A DNA stretch of 12,144 nt from Halothiobacillus neapolitanus (GTDB lineage: Bacteria; Pseudomonadota; Gammaproteobacteria; Halothiobacillales; Halothiobacillaceae), in contig DYMR01000043.1 in the NCBI GenBank assembly GCA_020721485.1, positions 1 to 12,144 of the forward strand. The letters run 5' to 3'. Made by a program: the position numbers and the translations under genes. Each line of letters starts with the position of its first letter. Position 1 is the stretch's first letter. Positions 1 through 7,030 of the stretch are shown here, in pieces. The notes under the pieces were generated by a model. The model made no database searches. It was not told the origin of the DNA and worked only from the letters and a program-made list of their open reading frames with translations.

Positions 1-282
1 ACGACGGCACTCAATACCGCCAATCAGGCAGTGACGGCAGCGGGGGCGGCACAAGCCACCGCCAATCAGGCAGTGACGGCAGCGGGGGCGGCACAAACCA
101 CCGCCAATCAGGCGGTGACGGTGGCGGGGGTGGCACAAACTACCGCCAATCAGGCAGTGACGGCGGCGGGTGCGGCACAAACCACCGCCAATCAGGCAGT
201 GACGGCAGCGGGGGCGGCACAAACCACCGCTAATCAGGCGTTGTCTGCGGTAGGAACGGCAGGTGCGGCACAAACTACGGCC
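1..282 (+). repeat. In-frame 42-bp tandem repeats in the adhesin
   Basis: A 42-bp unit encoding 14 residues (consensus TAAGAAQTTANQAV) recurs. The GCC/GCT-AAT codon pair falls at 19, 61, 103, 145, 187 and 229, then at 280 after a longer variant unit carrying a 9-bp insertion. Units differ by only a few bases. The array continues to the left edge, so the total copy number is unknown. The unit equals two heptads, which suits an Ala-rich trimeric coiled coil, and copy changes would keep the frame. Confidence 0.95.
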
Positions 283-1092
283 AATTCTGCCCTGCAAATT
301 GGGCAGCAGAATACGCAACAAATTCAGCAGCAAGGGGCGCAGATTCAACAGCAAGCCGTGCAGATTCAGGCGGTGGTGAATGGGCAGCTTGGCGTGTGTA
401 CCGTGAACAATGGCGCGTTGCAGTGCTCGGTTCAAGGGCAAAAATCCGCGTCGGCGCAGGGTCAGGGCGCGGTGGCGGTGGGCGTGGGCGCGAGTGCGCA
501 GGGCGCGGGTACGATCGCGCAGGGCGAAAATGCGCAAGCGCGGTACGACGGTTCGGTGGCGATCGGTGCGGGGGCGCAGGCGAGTGCCGACCCGACCACG
601 GCCGTCGGCAATAACGCCATCGCCAATGGCAATAACAGCGTGGCACTGGGCGCCAATACCACGGCGAACGGCAACAATTCCGTGGCCTTGGGGCAGGGTT
701 CGGTCGCCAATCGGGACAATTCGGTGTCTATCGGTAATGCGAGCACGGGCATGAGCCGTCAGTTGACCAATGTTGCGCCGGGCACGATGGGTACCGATGC
801 GGTGAACCTCAATCAGCTCAATGCGGTGTCGGCCAATACACTCGATTCCGCCAATCGCTATGCCGCGCGGGGGATTGCACAGGCCATGGCGGTGCCGACT
901 GCCCCTGCTGCGCTCGCGCCGGGGCATCGCTGGGTGGGGGTGGCTACGGGGCTATACGACGGGCAGAGCGCCTTGGGGGTTGGGTTTGCGTATCGCTTTG
1001 ATCCCAAGGTCGATATGAGCGCCGGAGTATCCACCGCCCTGCAAGGCACGACGCGCCTTGCGGCACGGGTTCAGGTGGGGTATCAGTGGTAG
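1..1092 (+). CDS. Trimeric autotransporter adhesin (YadA-like), 5' end outside window
   Basis: This is the C-terminal 363 residues of a type Vc surface adhesin; the frame is open at base 1, so the signal peptide and N-terminal passenger are missing. Order, numbering from the first codon here: Ala/Thr/Gln-rich 14-residue repeats (about 1-100), a Gln-rich stalk with IQQQ-like units (about 107-130), a Cys pair (C133, C142), YadA-type head repeats of the SVALG/SVAIG kind with a 14-residue period (about 156-248), a neck containing RQLTNVAPG and DAVNLNQLN (about 253-274), and a YadA anchor (about 286-363) that ends in a terminal Trp, as expected for an outer-membrane barrel strand. By family knowledge the anchor trimerises into a 12-stranded barrel and the passenger binds host or abiotic surfaces. 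The family is certain; the ligand is unknown. It converges on the peroxidase gene downstream. Confidence 0.93.
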   Translation, partial: TTALNTANQAVTAAGAAQATANQAVTAAGAAQTTANQAVTVAGVAQTTANQAVTAAGAAQTTANQAVTAAGAAQTTANQALSAVGTAGAAQTTANSALQIGQQNTQQIQQQGAQIQQQAVQIQAVVNGQLGVCTVNNGALQCSVQGQKSASAQGQGAVAVGVGASAQGAGTIAQGENAQARYDGSVAIGAGAQASADPTTAVGNNAIANGNNSVALGANTTANGNNSVALGQGSVANRDNSVSIGNASTGMSRQLTNVAPGTMGTDAVNLNQLNAVSANTLDSANRYAARGIAQAMAVPTAPAALAPGHRWVGVATGLYDGQSALGVGFAYRFDPKVDMSAGVSTALQGTTRLAARVQVGYQW

Positions 1093-1132
1093 ATGGTTGG
1101 AAAATAAGGATTTAGCATTCTGGAAGTGTCTC

Positions 1133-1172
1133 GCGGTCGACCGCCTCACGCAGCGGATTTGATCCGTTGCGT
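1133..1172. terminator. Palindrome and hairpin between convergent genes
   Basis: The 98-bp gap between the adhesin and peroxidase 3' ends holds a perfect 12-bp palindrome (GCGGTCGACCGC, 1133-1144). It also holds a 10-bp stem with one G-T wobble (arms 1148-1157 and 1163-1172, 5-base loop). No strong T tract follows on either strand, so an intrinsic bidirectional terminator is only a possibility; the position between convergent stops favours a termination or 3'-end protecting role. Confidence 0.4.
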
Positions 1173-1190
1173 GTCTCATTCGTTGAGCTT

Positions 1191-1754
1191 CTAGTCTTTC
1201 ACCGCCAACGCCTTGACGATTAGGGGTGTGAGGGTCTCGGGGGTAGTCAGTGAGCCGTAGCTGCCAATCAGTTGGCCATCGCGGCCGATCAGGTATTTGT
1301 GAAAATTCCACGCGGGGGTGTCGCCATTGGCCGCCGTGGCGAGCGCTTTGTATAGCGGGCTGGCCTCGTCGCCCCGCACATGGCTCTTGCCGAACATCGG
1401 GAAATTCACTTGGTAGGTGAGTTCGCAAAAGTCTTTGATTTGCTTCTCATCTTTCGGGTCTTGGTAGAAGTCGTTGGAGGGGAATCCCAGGATGACGAAT
1501 CCTTGGTTTTTGTATTCGGCGTAGAGCTTTTCTAAGCCTTTGAATTGCGGGGTGAAGCCGCAGTACGAGGCGGTGTTGACAATCAGCACGACTTGGCCGC
1601 GATAGGCAGTGCATAGATTGACCTCGCGCTCGCCATCTAGGGTGCGCTCGGTGAAATTCAGCAGGGGGCACGCTGCCGAATCGGCCCATACGGTGGGGCT
1701 GGCGGTGGTTAGGGCGCTCAGGCCGAGCAGTTGGATGAAGTGGCGTCGGTTCAT
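1191..1754 (-). CDS. Exported glutathione peroxidase (Cys type)
   Basis: This 187-residue thiol peroxidase of the GPx family reduces hydrogen peroxide or lipid hydroperoxides; in bacteria the reductant is often thioredoxin. The N terminus MNRRHFIQLLG has a twin-arginine-like motif, then a short hydrophobic stretch and a VWA/D cleavage site near residue 24, so export to the periplasm is inferred. The peroxidatic cysteine is C65 in NTASYCGFTPQ. FPSNDF (91-96) stands where the classical family has FPCNQF, so D95 replaces the usual catalytic Gln. The WNF motif with the active-site Trp is at 149-151, followed by KYLIGRDG. Other cysteines are C29, C48 and C110; the last could be resolving. The ATG is preceded by AGAGG about 8 bases upstream. 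The cupin gene lies 72 bp upstream on the same strand, so the two may share a transcript. It is of ordinary length for an exported GPx. Confidence 0.92.
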   Translation of the reverse strand: MNRRHFIQLLGLSALTTASPTVWADSAACPLLNFTERTLDGEREVNLCTAYRGQVVLIVNTASYCGFTPQFKGLEKLYAEYKNQGFVILGFPSNDFYQDPKDEKQIKDFCELTYQVNFPMFGKSHVRGDEASPLYKALATAANGDTPAWNFHKYLIGRDGQLIGSYGSLTTPETLTPLIVKALAVKD

Positions 1755-1800
1755 GGGGTGGCCTCTTTTGGGTGCGCGCTGGGGCGATGGCGGATGAGAC

Positions 1801-1842
1801 GAAGGTTGCGTTAGAAGAAGGTCGCGTTAGAGAAAGGTCGCG
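1801..1842. repeat. Short 16-bp direct repeats at cupin 3' end
   Basis: The unit GAAGGTYGCGTTAGA occurs at 1801 and 1817, and a partial third copy (GAAAGGTCGCG) starts at 1832. On the minus strand the repeat covers the last codons and stop of the cupin gene, so that the end of the gene, stop included, is duplicated just downstream. It looks like a small slippage duplication. Confidence 0.75.
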
Positions 1843-2534
1843 CCCAGGTGGCCTACCTTGACAAAAATCGTCGCCCCTTCGTCGCCGGTGAAGGGGGTGT
1901 GCCGGCTCCAGCGCGGGTTGCGTATCCAGGTGCCGGTGGGGTATTCCCCGTGTTCATCGCGAAAGAGGCCGTCGAGCACATAGATTTCTTCGCCGCCGGG
2001 GTGGGTGTGGGGGTTGAATACGGTGCGCGGAGCCCAGCGCACCAGGGCGGTGCTGATGCCGCTGTGTTCATGCAGGGGCAGAACCTGCAAGCCGGGCACG
2101 AGTCCGGGCAGCCATTCCCCGGCGTGGGTGTCGATCACCCATCGTTCCGTGTCGCCTGCGGTGAACTGGCAGAGCTTGACCAGCAAGGTGCAGCCGCTGG
2201 GGCTGGCGGGCGCATGGCGGCTACCCGGCGGATTGCGGACATAGGTTCCGGCGGGGTATTGCCCGTGCTCGTCTTCAAACACGCCTTTGAGTACCAAGAA
2301 CTCTTCGCCGCGCTCATGGGTGTGGGCGCGAAAGGCGGAGCCCGGTTCGTAGCGGACGAGGGTGGTCGCCCGTTCGATGGGCGCGTCCCACAGTTCCAAT
2401 CGATGCCGATGAACGCCCGCGCAGGGCGAGGACTGCCAATCGGACGACTGGGGCGCGGCGACGACGAGGCGCTCATCGCGGTGGTCGAAGCGCGGCGTGT
2501 TTTCAGGGTGGGCGGGGGCGGTATGGGTGTTCAT
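1827..2534 (-). CDS. Two-domain ChrR-like cupin protein
   Basis: This protein of 235 residues (counted from the ATG at 2534) is built of two similar cupin halves. Each half has a full metal-binding set: H71, H73, E77 and H107 in the first, H176, H178, E182 and H212 in the second. The shared pattern is HTH-x2-GEE-x-x-VL-x-G-x-F-x-DEHG-x-YP-x-GT-x-x-RNP-x-x-SRH. This pattern is characteristic of the C-terminal cupin of the anti-sigma factor ChrR, but no zinc-binding anti-sigma domain (HxxxCxxC) is visible, and no sigma factor gene is adjacent. Function is therefore open: metal-dependent sensor or small-molecule enzyme. An upstream in-frame ATG at 2588 would add 18 residues; neither start has a clear Shine-Dalgarno, and 2534 is preferred because the cupin fold does not need the extension. 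It precedes the peroxidase gene on the same strand, which suggests a role in oxidative stress (inference). Confidence 0.85.
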   Translation of the reverse strand: MNTHTAPAHPENTPRFDHRDERLVVAAPQSSDWQSSPCAGVHRHRLELWDAPIERATTLVRYEPGSAFRAHTHERGEEFLVLKGVFEDEHGQYPAGTYVRNPPGSRHAPASPSGCTLLVKLCQFTAGDTERWVIDTHAGEWLPGLVPGLQVLPLHEHSGISTALVRWAPRTVFNPHTHPGGEEIYVLDGLFRDEHGEYPTGTWIRNPRWSRHTPFTGDEGATIFVKVGHLGATFL

Positions 2535-2891
2535 GTGGCCGTCTGTCTGGAATGTGCGGGCAGAGCATAGACACTGTGCCGGTTTCATACTGAATTTTTC
2601 TGACCAGGAGGTCGGCGGGGGCGGTGGGGCATGGTCGATGCGGCAGGGGTTGACGGTGATTCGGCGGGTGTGTGGCGAATTTTCACAGGGGCAAAATACA
2701 CAATATGTGGTGTTCTCTTGGATGTGGCTTCACTACATCAAGACGAATTTTAGTTATATATGGCTTTAGAAACCAAGTTTATCTTGTTAAAAAACTTGAG
2801 TTTTTTTTCTTTGCTTGCAGAATGGTGCCGACACAGATGATGGGCGTGGTGCCGTTATGGCTTGCGCCCGATGAGCAGAGGAGGAGGCGTC
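2535..2891. other. Divergent intergenic region, AT-rich near the amidase
   Basis: No gene is supported here. The left part is ordinary in composition, whereas about 2690-2820 is markedly AT-rich and should hold the promoters of the divergent cupin and amidase genes. TATATA at 2755-2760 could be a -10 element in either direction, but I find no well-spaced -35 partner. An A-tract/T-tract dyad (AAAAAAC at 2789-2795 and GTTTTTT at 2800-2806, loop TTGA) lies about 90 bp before the amidase start; it could be a weak terminator, a curved or upstream promoter element, or chance. Confidence 0.5.
2879..2887 (+). promoter_or_regulatory. Double Shine-Dalgarno of the amidase gene
   Basis: AGGAGGAGG contains two overlapping AGGAGG sites, 7 and 4 bases before the ATG at 2892. 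This decides the start in favour of 2892 over the in-frame ATG at 2871 and TTG at 2862, which lack such a site. Confidence 0.8.
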
Positions 2892-4115
2892 ATGTTCGAC
2901 AGTACTACTCAACCTTGGAACCGTCGGCAGTTTCTCGGCGCCGTGTTGGGCAGCAGCACGGCGGTTTTTGGCTTGATGGCGCCAGAGCAGGTCTTGGCGG
3001 CGCGTGCGGTCAGCGCGGTTGCCGTGACCAGCCAAGCCGAGTACACCCGGTATGTGTTCGAAGTGAACGGCCCGGTCGATTACAGCAGTTTCACGCTGGC
3101 GAATCCGAACCGTTTTGTGCTGGATTTGACGCACACGGATTTGGCCGCGCGGCAGATTCCGCCGTCGCCGTCGCAGTCGGTGGTCAAAGAGATTCGCACC
3201 GGTATTCGCGATGGCTACGGCCTGCGGGTGGTGTTCGATTTGAAGGCGCCGGTCAAGCCGCGTTTGTTGCTGTTGCCGCCGGGCGATGGGGCGGGTTATC
3301 GCTTGGTGGTGGATTTTCCGCACGATAAGGCCATGCAGCTTGTGGCGGCGCATCAGGATGACCCGGACAACCGCCCGGCGGTGCAGAAACGGGCGTCGGC
3401 GTTCCGCGATTTGGTGATTGCGATTGATCCGGGGCATGGCGGGAAAGATCCCGGGGCCATCGGCCATCGCGGCACGAAAGAAAAGCACATCGCGCTCGAT
3501 ATTGGCCGCCGGCTGCGGGATATGGTCGCGGCGACGCCCGGCTTGCGCCCGGTGATGACGCGCGATTCCGATAAATTCATCCACCTGCGTGGTCGCACGC
3601 AAATTGCCCGCAACGCCAAGGCGGATTTGTTTATTTCGGTGCATTCCGATGCGTTTCGCGTCACTTCGGCGCGCGGGGCTTCGGTTTTCTGCCTGAGCCA
3701 GCATGGCGCGACTTCCGAGGCGGCGCGTTGGTTGGCGAATCGGGAAAACGAGGCCGATTTCGTCGGCGGCGCGTCGATTGCGGATCACGATCAGGATGTG
3801 GCGTCGGTGCTGCTGGATTTATCGCAAACCAAAACGCTGGAAAACAGCTTGGATTTCGGCGGTCGGGTGCTGGGACAAATCCGGGATGTGGCCGATCTGC
3901 ATTCCCGTCGGGTGCAGCAGGCGGGATTTGTGGTGTTGAAATCCCCGGATATTCCGTCGATTCTGGTCGAAAGCGCGTTCATTTCGAACCCGGCGGAAGA
4001 GGCGCGTTTGCGCACGCCGCAGTACCAAAATGAAATTGCCCGTTCGATCGTGCAGGGCATCAACACTTATTACGCTTCCAAAGCCCCTGAAGGCACGCGC
4101 TACGCGATGTTGTAA
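2892..4115 (+). CDS. amiC: N-acetylmuramoyl-L-alanine amidase, AMIN plus Amidase_3
   Basis: This 407-residue zinc amidase cuts the amide bond between N-acetylmuramic acid and the stem peptide, splitting septal peptidoglycan during daughter-cell separation. The N terminus carries a Tat signal (WNRRQFLG, residues 10-16, then a hydrophobic stretch and a cleavage region near LAARA 35-39), so it is exported folded to the periplasm. An AMIN domain (about 40-145), which targets septal wall, is followed by Amidase_3 (about 173-395). Zinc ligands are H182 (IDPGHGG), E197 (TKEKHIAL) and H251 (SVHSDAF); the catalytic Glu is E360 (LVESAF). Between H251 and E360 lies the segment that in AmiB/AmiC relatives forms the autoinhibitory helix relieved by EnvC or NlpD. 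It ends without a LysM domain. Position next to mutL is that of amiB, but the Tat signal resembles E. coli AmiC; the symbol is thus a paralog-level guess. Confidence 0.95.
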   Translation: MFDSTTQPWNRRQFLGAVLGSSTAVFGLMAPEQVLAARAVSAVAVTSQAEYTRYVFEVNGPVDYSSFTLANPNRFVLDLTHTDLAARQIPPSPSQSVVKEIRTGIRDGYGLRVVFDLKAPVKPRLLLLPPGDGAGYRLVVDFPHDKAMQLVAAHQDDPDNRPAVQKRASAFRDLVIAIDPGHGGKDPGAIGHRGTKEKHIALDIGRRLRDMVAATPGLRPVMTRDSDKFIHLRGRTQIARNAKADLFISVHSDAFRVTSARGASVFCLSQHGATSEAARWLANRENEADFVGGASIADHDQDVASVLLDLSQTKTLENSLDFGGRVLGQIRDVADLHSRRVQQAGFVVLKSPDIPSILVESAFISNPAEEARLRTPQYQNEIARSIVQGINTYYASKAPEGTRYAML

Positions 4116-4156
4116 CGCGCAACGACGGGGGAAATTGCAGGGAGAATTGTCAGCCG

Positions 4157-4202
4157 TCGGGCGGCGGGGGAGAATACCAACCCCGCCGCCCGATTGTTTT
4201 TA
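4157..4202 (+). terminator. Intrinsic terminator between the amidase gene and mutL
   Basis: A perfect 13-bp GC-rich stem (arms 4157-4169 and 4181-4193) with an 11-base loop (4170-4180) is followed by TTGTTTTTAGG. More T-rich sequence follows to 4210. This is a textbook rho-independent terminator on the plus strand. It ends 21 bases before the mutL start codon, so amidase transcripts should mostly stop here unless read-through occurs. Confidence 0.93.
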
Positions 4203-4223
4203 GGTTTTTTCTTAGGTTCTTGA

Positions 4224-6086
4224 ATGCCCGTCATCGCCCGCCTGCCCGTCGAACTTGTTAACCAAATCGCGGCGGGCGAGGTGGTGGAGCGCCCGGCCAG
4301 CGTGGTGAAAGAGTTGGTCGAGAATGCGCTCGATGCGGGCGGTCGGCGCATTGTGGTGGCGCTGGAGGAAGCGGGCACTCGCTTGATTCGGGTGCAGGAC
4401 GATGGCGTGGGCATGGCGCCGGAGGATTTGCCGCTGGCCTACGCGCCGCATGCCACCAGCAAAATTTCTTCCCTCGACGAATTGGAATCCGTCGCGAGCA
4501 TGGGCTTTCGGGGCGAGGCGTTGGCGAGTATTGCCGCGATTGCGCGGGTGCAGATCACCAGCCGACAAACGGCGTCGGCGCATGCTTGGGCGCTGGCTCC
4601 TGATTGGGCGGAGGCCAAGCCCGCCGCGCATCCGGTGGGCACCACCGTGGAAGTGCGGGATTTGTTCTACAGCACCCCGGCGCGGCGCAAATTTTTACGC
4701 ACGGAACGCACCGAGTTCGGCCAGATCGATCAGCTCATGCGCCGGTTCGCGTTGGCGTATCCCGCCTGTGGTTTCGCCTTGCATCATCAGGGCAAGCCGG
4801 TGCTGGATTTGCCCGCGACCGGTGAGGCGCTGTTGAGTGAAGCCCGCGTGGCCGCCGTGCTGGGCGAGGGCTTTTTGGAGCGCGCGCGGCGCATCGATGC
4901 AGCGGCCTTGGGCATGAGCGTGCAGGGCTGGGTGGCGGATCCGTCCTATGCGCGGGCGAGTACCGATCAGCAAATGTTTTTCGTGAATGGCCGCATTGTG
5001 CGGGATCGGGTGATTGGTGCGGCGATTCGGCGGGCGTATGCGGATGTGCTGCATCACCAGCGGCACCCGGCGTTTGTGTTGTCGTTCGCGCTGGATCCCA
5101 AGGCGGTGGATGTGAATGTGCATCCGACCAAGGCCGAGGTGCGGTTCCGCGATACGCGCTCGGTGCAAGATTTTTTATTCCGGGAAATCCATCGGGCGTT
5201 GTCGCGCCCGTCGGCCAGCGAGCCTTCGCTCGGCAATCTTTCAGGCAGCGATCTTTCGGCCAACAGTCCCGCTGCGTTGGCGGGCAGGGGCGCGGGCGGG
5301 GGATATGCGCCCGGCGCATCGCCGATGCTCGATCCATCCGGCGCACATTCGCGCGACCGGGGCGGGGCGGGCATGCCCGCATCAAGCCGCGCGGTGCAAT
5401 CGTATTTTCAGTTGATTCAACCCGCCACCGCTTGGCCCGAATCCCCCCAGCAGGTCGAGGAAGCCGGCGGTGTGTCGGCCTCGGCTGTGCCGCCCTTGGG
5501 CTATGCCTTGGCGCATCTGCACGGCGCGTACATTTTGGCGCAGAACGCGGCGGGGCTGGTGGTGGTGGATGCGCATGCGGCGGCGGAACGCATTACCTAT
5601 GAACGCTTGAAGCAGGCGTATGCCCGCCAAGAAATGCACCTGCAACCGCTGCTGTTGCCGGTGACGCTGGCGGTGAGCGAGGCCGAGGCGGACGCCATTG
5701 AGCAATTGGCCGATTTATTTGGCCGTTTGGGGGTGGCGATCAACCGCGTGGGGCCGACGGCGGCGCGGGTCACGGCCTTGGCGGCGATTCTGCGCGGTGC
5801 GGACGCCGAAGGTTTGGCGCGCGGGCTGTTGGCTGAAGCCTTGGCGCTGGATTTATCCGGTGATGAGCGCGAACCGGGCATGGATTCCCCGATTCACGCC
5901 GTGTTATCGCGCATGGCCTGTCATGGTTCCGTGCGGGCGAACCGGATGCTGACGCGCCCGGAGATGGATGCCTTGCTGCGCGACATGGAGGCCACCGAAC
6001 GGGCGGATCAATGCAATCATGGCCGCCCGACTTGGCGGCAATTTTCCATCGCCGACTTGGATCGGTTGTTCATGCGGGGGCAGTGA
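4224..6086 (+). CDS. mutL: DNA mismatch repair protein MutL, endonuclease type
   Basis: MutL (620 residues, normal length) couples MutS mismatch recognition to strand removal. The N-terminal GHKL ATPase shows QIAAGEVVERPASVVKELVEN (general base E30, Mg ligand N34), DDGVGM (59-64), ATSKI, GFRGEALASIA (95-105) and NVHPTKAEVRF with the ATP-contacting K303. A Gly/Ala/Pro/Ser-rich linker (about 328-420) leads to the C-terminal dimerisation domain. There DAHAAAERITYE (449-460) matches the nicking-endonuclease motif DQHA(X)2E(X)4E with Ala in place of Gln, and ACHGSVRA (565-572) and CNHGRP (597-602) supply the other conserved metal-site motifs. This supports intrinsic nickase activity, as in Pseudomonas-type MutL and unlike MutH-dependent E. 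coli MutL. The start follows conserved family N termini; a weak TAGG lies 7 bases upstream. It is separated from miaA by 2 bp, so the two are co-transcribed. Confidence 0.97.
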   Translation: MPVIARLPVELVNQIAAGEVVERPASVVKELVENALDAGGRRIVVALEEAGTRLIRVQDDGVGMAPEDLPLAYAPHATSKISSLDELESVASMGFRGEALASIAAIARVQITSRQTASAHAWALAPDWAEAKPAAHPVGTTVEVRDLFYSTPARRKFLRTERTEFGQIDQLMRRFALAYPACGFALHHQGKPVLDLPATGEALLSEARVAAVLGEGFLERARRIDAAALGMSVQGWVADPSYARASTDQQMFFVNGRIVRDRVIGAAIRRAYADVLHHQRHPAFVLSFALDPKAVDVNVHPTKAEVRFRDTRSVQDFLFREIHRALSRPSASEPSLGNLSGSDLSANSPAALAGRGAGGGYAPGASPMLDPSGAHSRDRGGAGMPASSRAVQSYFQLIQPATAWPESPQQVEEAGGVSASAVPPLGYALAHLHGAYILAQNAAGLVVVDAHAAAERITYERLKQAYARQEMHLQPLLLPVTLAVSEAEADAIEQLADLFGRLGVAINRVGPTAARVTALAAILRGADAEGLARGLLAEALALDLSGDEREPGMDSPIHAVLSRMACHGSVRANRMLTRPEMDALLRDMEATERADQCNHGRPTWRQFSIADLDRLFMRGQ

Positions 6087-6088
6087 CC

Positions 6089-7030
6089 ATGCCGCCGCCG
6101 AATCGCCCCATCTTGGCACTGCTCGGCCCCACGGCGTCCGGCAAAACCGCCCTCGCGCTGGAGCTGGCGGCGCGGCATCCCATCGGCTTGATTAGCGTCG
6201 ATTCGGTGATGATCTACCGGGGCATGGATGTCGGTTCCGCCAAACCCTCAGCGGCGATTTTGGCGGAATTTCCGCATGCCTTGGTGGATGTGTGCGATCC
6301 GGCGGAAGCCTATTCGGTGCAACGGTTTTGCCGCGAGGCCATGGCGGCGATTGCGCTCGTCGAAGCGCGCGGGCAGGTGCCGCTGCTGGTCGGCGGCACG
6401 ATGATGTATTTTCAAGCGCTGCTCGATGGCTTGTCCGAATTGCCGATCAGCGCGGCCGCGACCCGCGCGGCGGTGCAGGCGGAAGCCGCCGAACGCGGTT
6501 GGCCGGCGATGCATGCGGCGTTGGCGCAGGTCGATCCGGCGGCGGCGGCGCGCATTCACCCCAACGATCCGCAGCGCATCAGCCGCGCGCTGGAGGTGTT
6601 CCGCGATACCGGTCAATCGTTGACCGACTGGCACCGCCATCACCCGCCGCGTTCACCGCTGACCGATCGCAGGGTGCATCGGTTCGGCCTGTGGCCGGCC
6701 TCCCGTGCGCATGCCCGCGCCGCGATGGCGGCACGGTTCGATGACATGCTGGCGCAAGGCTTGGTGGACGAAGTGGCGGCGTTGCGGGCGCGGGGGGATT
6801 TAACCCTCGACCTGCCCTCGGTGCGTGCGGTCGGCTATCGGCAAATTTGGTCGCATCTGGCGGGCGAAACCGGCTTGGACGAAGCCCGCGAATTGGCCAT
6901 AACCGCCACGCGCCAACTGGCAAAACGGCAAATCACTTGGATGCGCAGCCAAACCCGCACTCAGTTTTTTGATGCCGAAGCGCGGGGCGATGCGCTGGCG
7001 GCGCTCGCAGCGGCGGCGTCCGGTTCGTAG
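6089..7030 (+). CDS. miaA: tRNA dimethylallyltransferase MiaA
   Basis: MiaA (313 residues) transfers a dimethylallyl group from DMAPP to N6 of A37 in tRNAs reading UNN codons; MiaB-type methylthiolation usually follows. The P-loop is GPTASGKT (13-20). The family signatures SVDSVMIYRGMDVGSAKP (36-53, with D38 near the A37 amine), LVGGTMMYFQAL (100-111), HPNDPQRISRALEV (157-170), SVRAVGYRQIW (244-254) and ATRQLAKRQITWMR (273-286) are all present. The ATG at 6089 comes 2 bases after the mutL stop and suits the conserved start just before the P-loop; a G-run at 6075-6080 is the only ribosome-binding candidate, so translational coupling to mutL is likely. The frame is open further upstream inside mutL, but that part has no family similarity. 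Confidence 0.96.
   Translation: MPPPNRPILALLGPTASGKTALALELAARHPIGLISVDSVMIYRGMDVGSAKPSAAILAEFPHALVDVCDPAEAYSVQRFCREAMAAIALVEARGQVPLLVGGTMMYFQALLDGLSELPISAAATRAAVQAEAAERGWPAMHAALAQVDPAAAARIHPNDPQRISRALEVFRDTGQSLTDWHRHHPPRSPLTDRRVHRFGLWPASRAHARAAMAARFDDMLAQGLVDEVAALRARGDLTLDLPSVRAVGYRQIWSHLAGETGLDEARELAITATRQLAKRQITWMRSQTRTQFFDAEARGDALAALAAAASGS

Noticed and set aside
1..282. CRISPR-like or intergenic repeat array
   Set aside because: The units are directly adjacent without spacers, are in frame and encode the stalk of the adhesin.
1848..2570. Long plus-strand open frame (240 codons) opposite the cupin gene
   Set aside because: It is antisense to a clear two-domain cupin with complete metal sites, and its translation has no recognisable domain; GC-rich third-position bias explains it.
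2787..3788. Minus-strand open frame (333 codons) opposite the amidase gene
   Set aside because: Translation is Arg/His/Gln-rich without motifs, typical of an antisense shadow; the plus-strand amidase has all zinc ligands and a strong ribosome-binding site.
6011..6088. Upstream start for miaA inside mutL
   Set aside because: It would add 26 residues unlike MiaA; the ATG 2 bases after the mutL stop fits the family N terminus.
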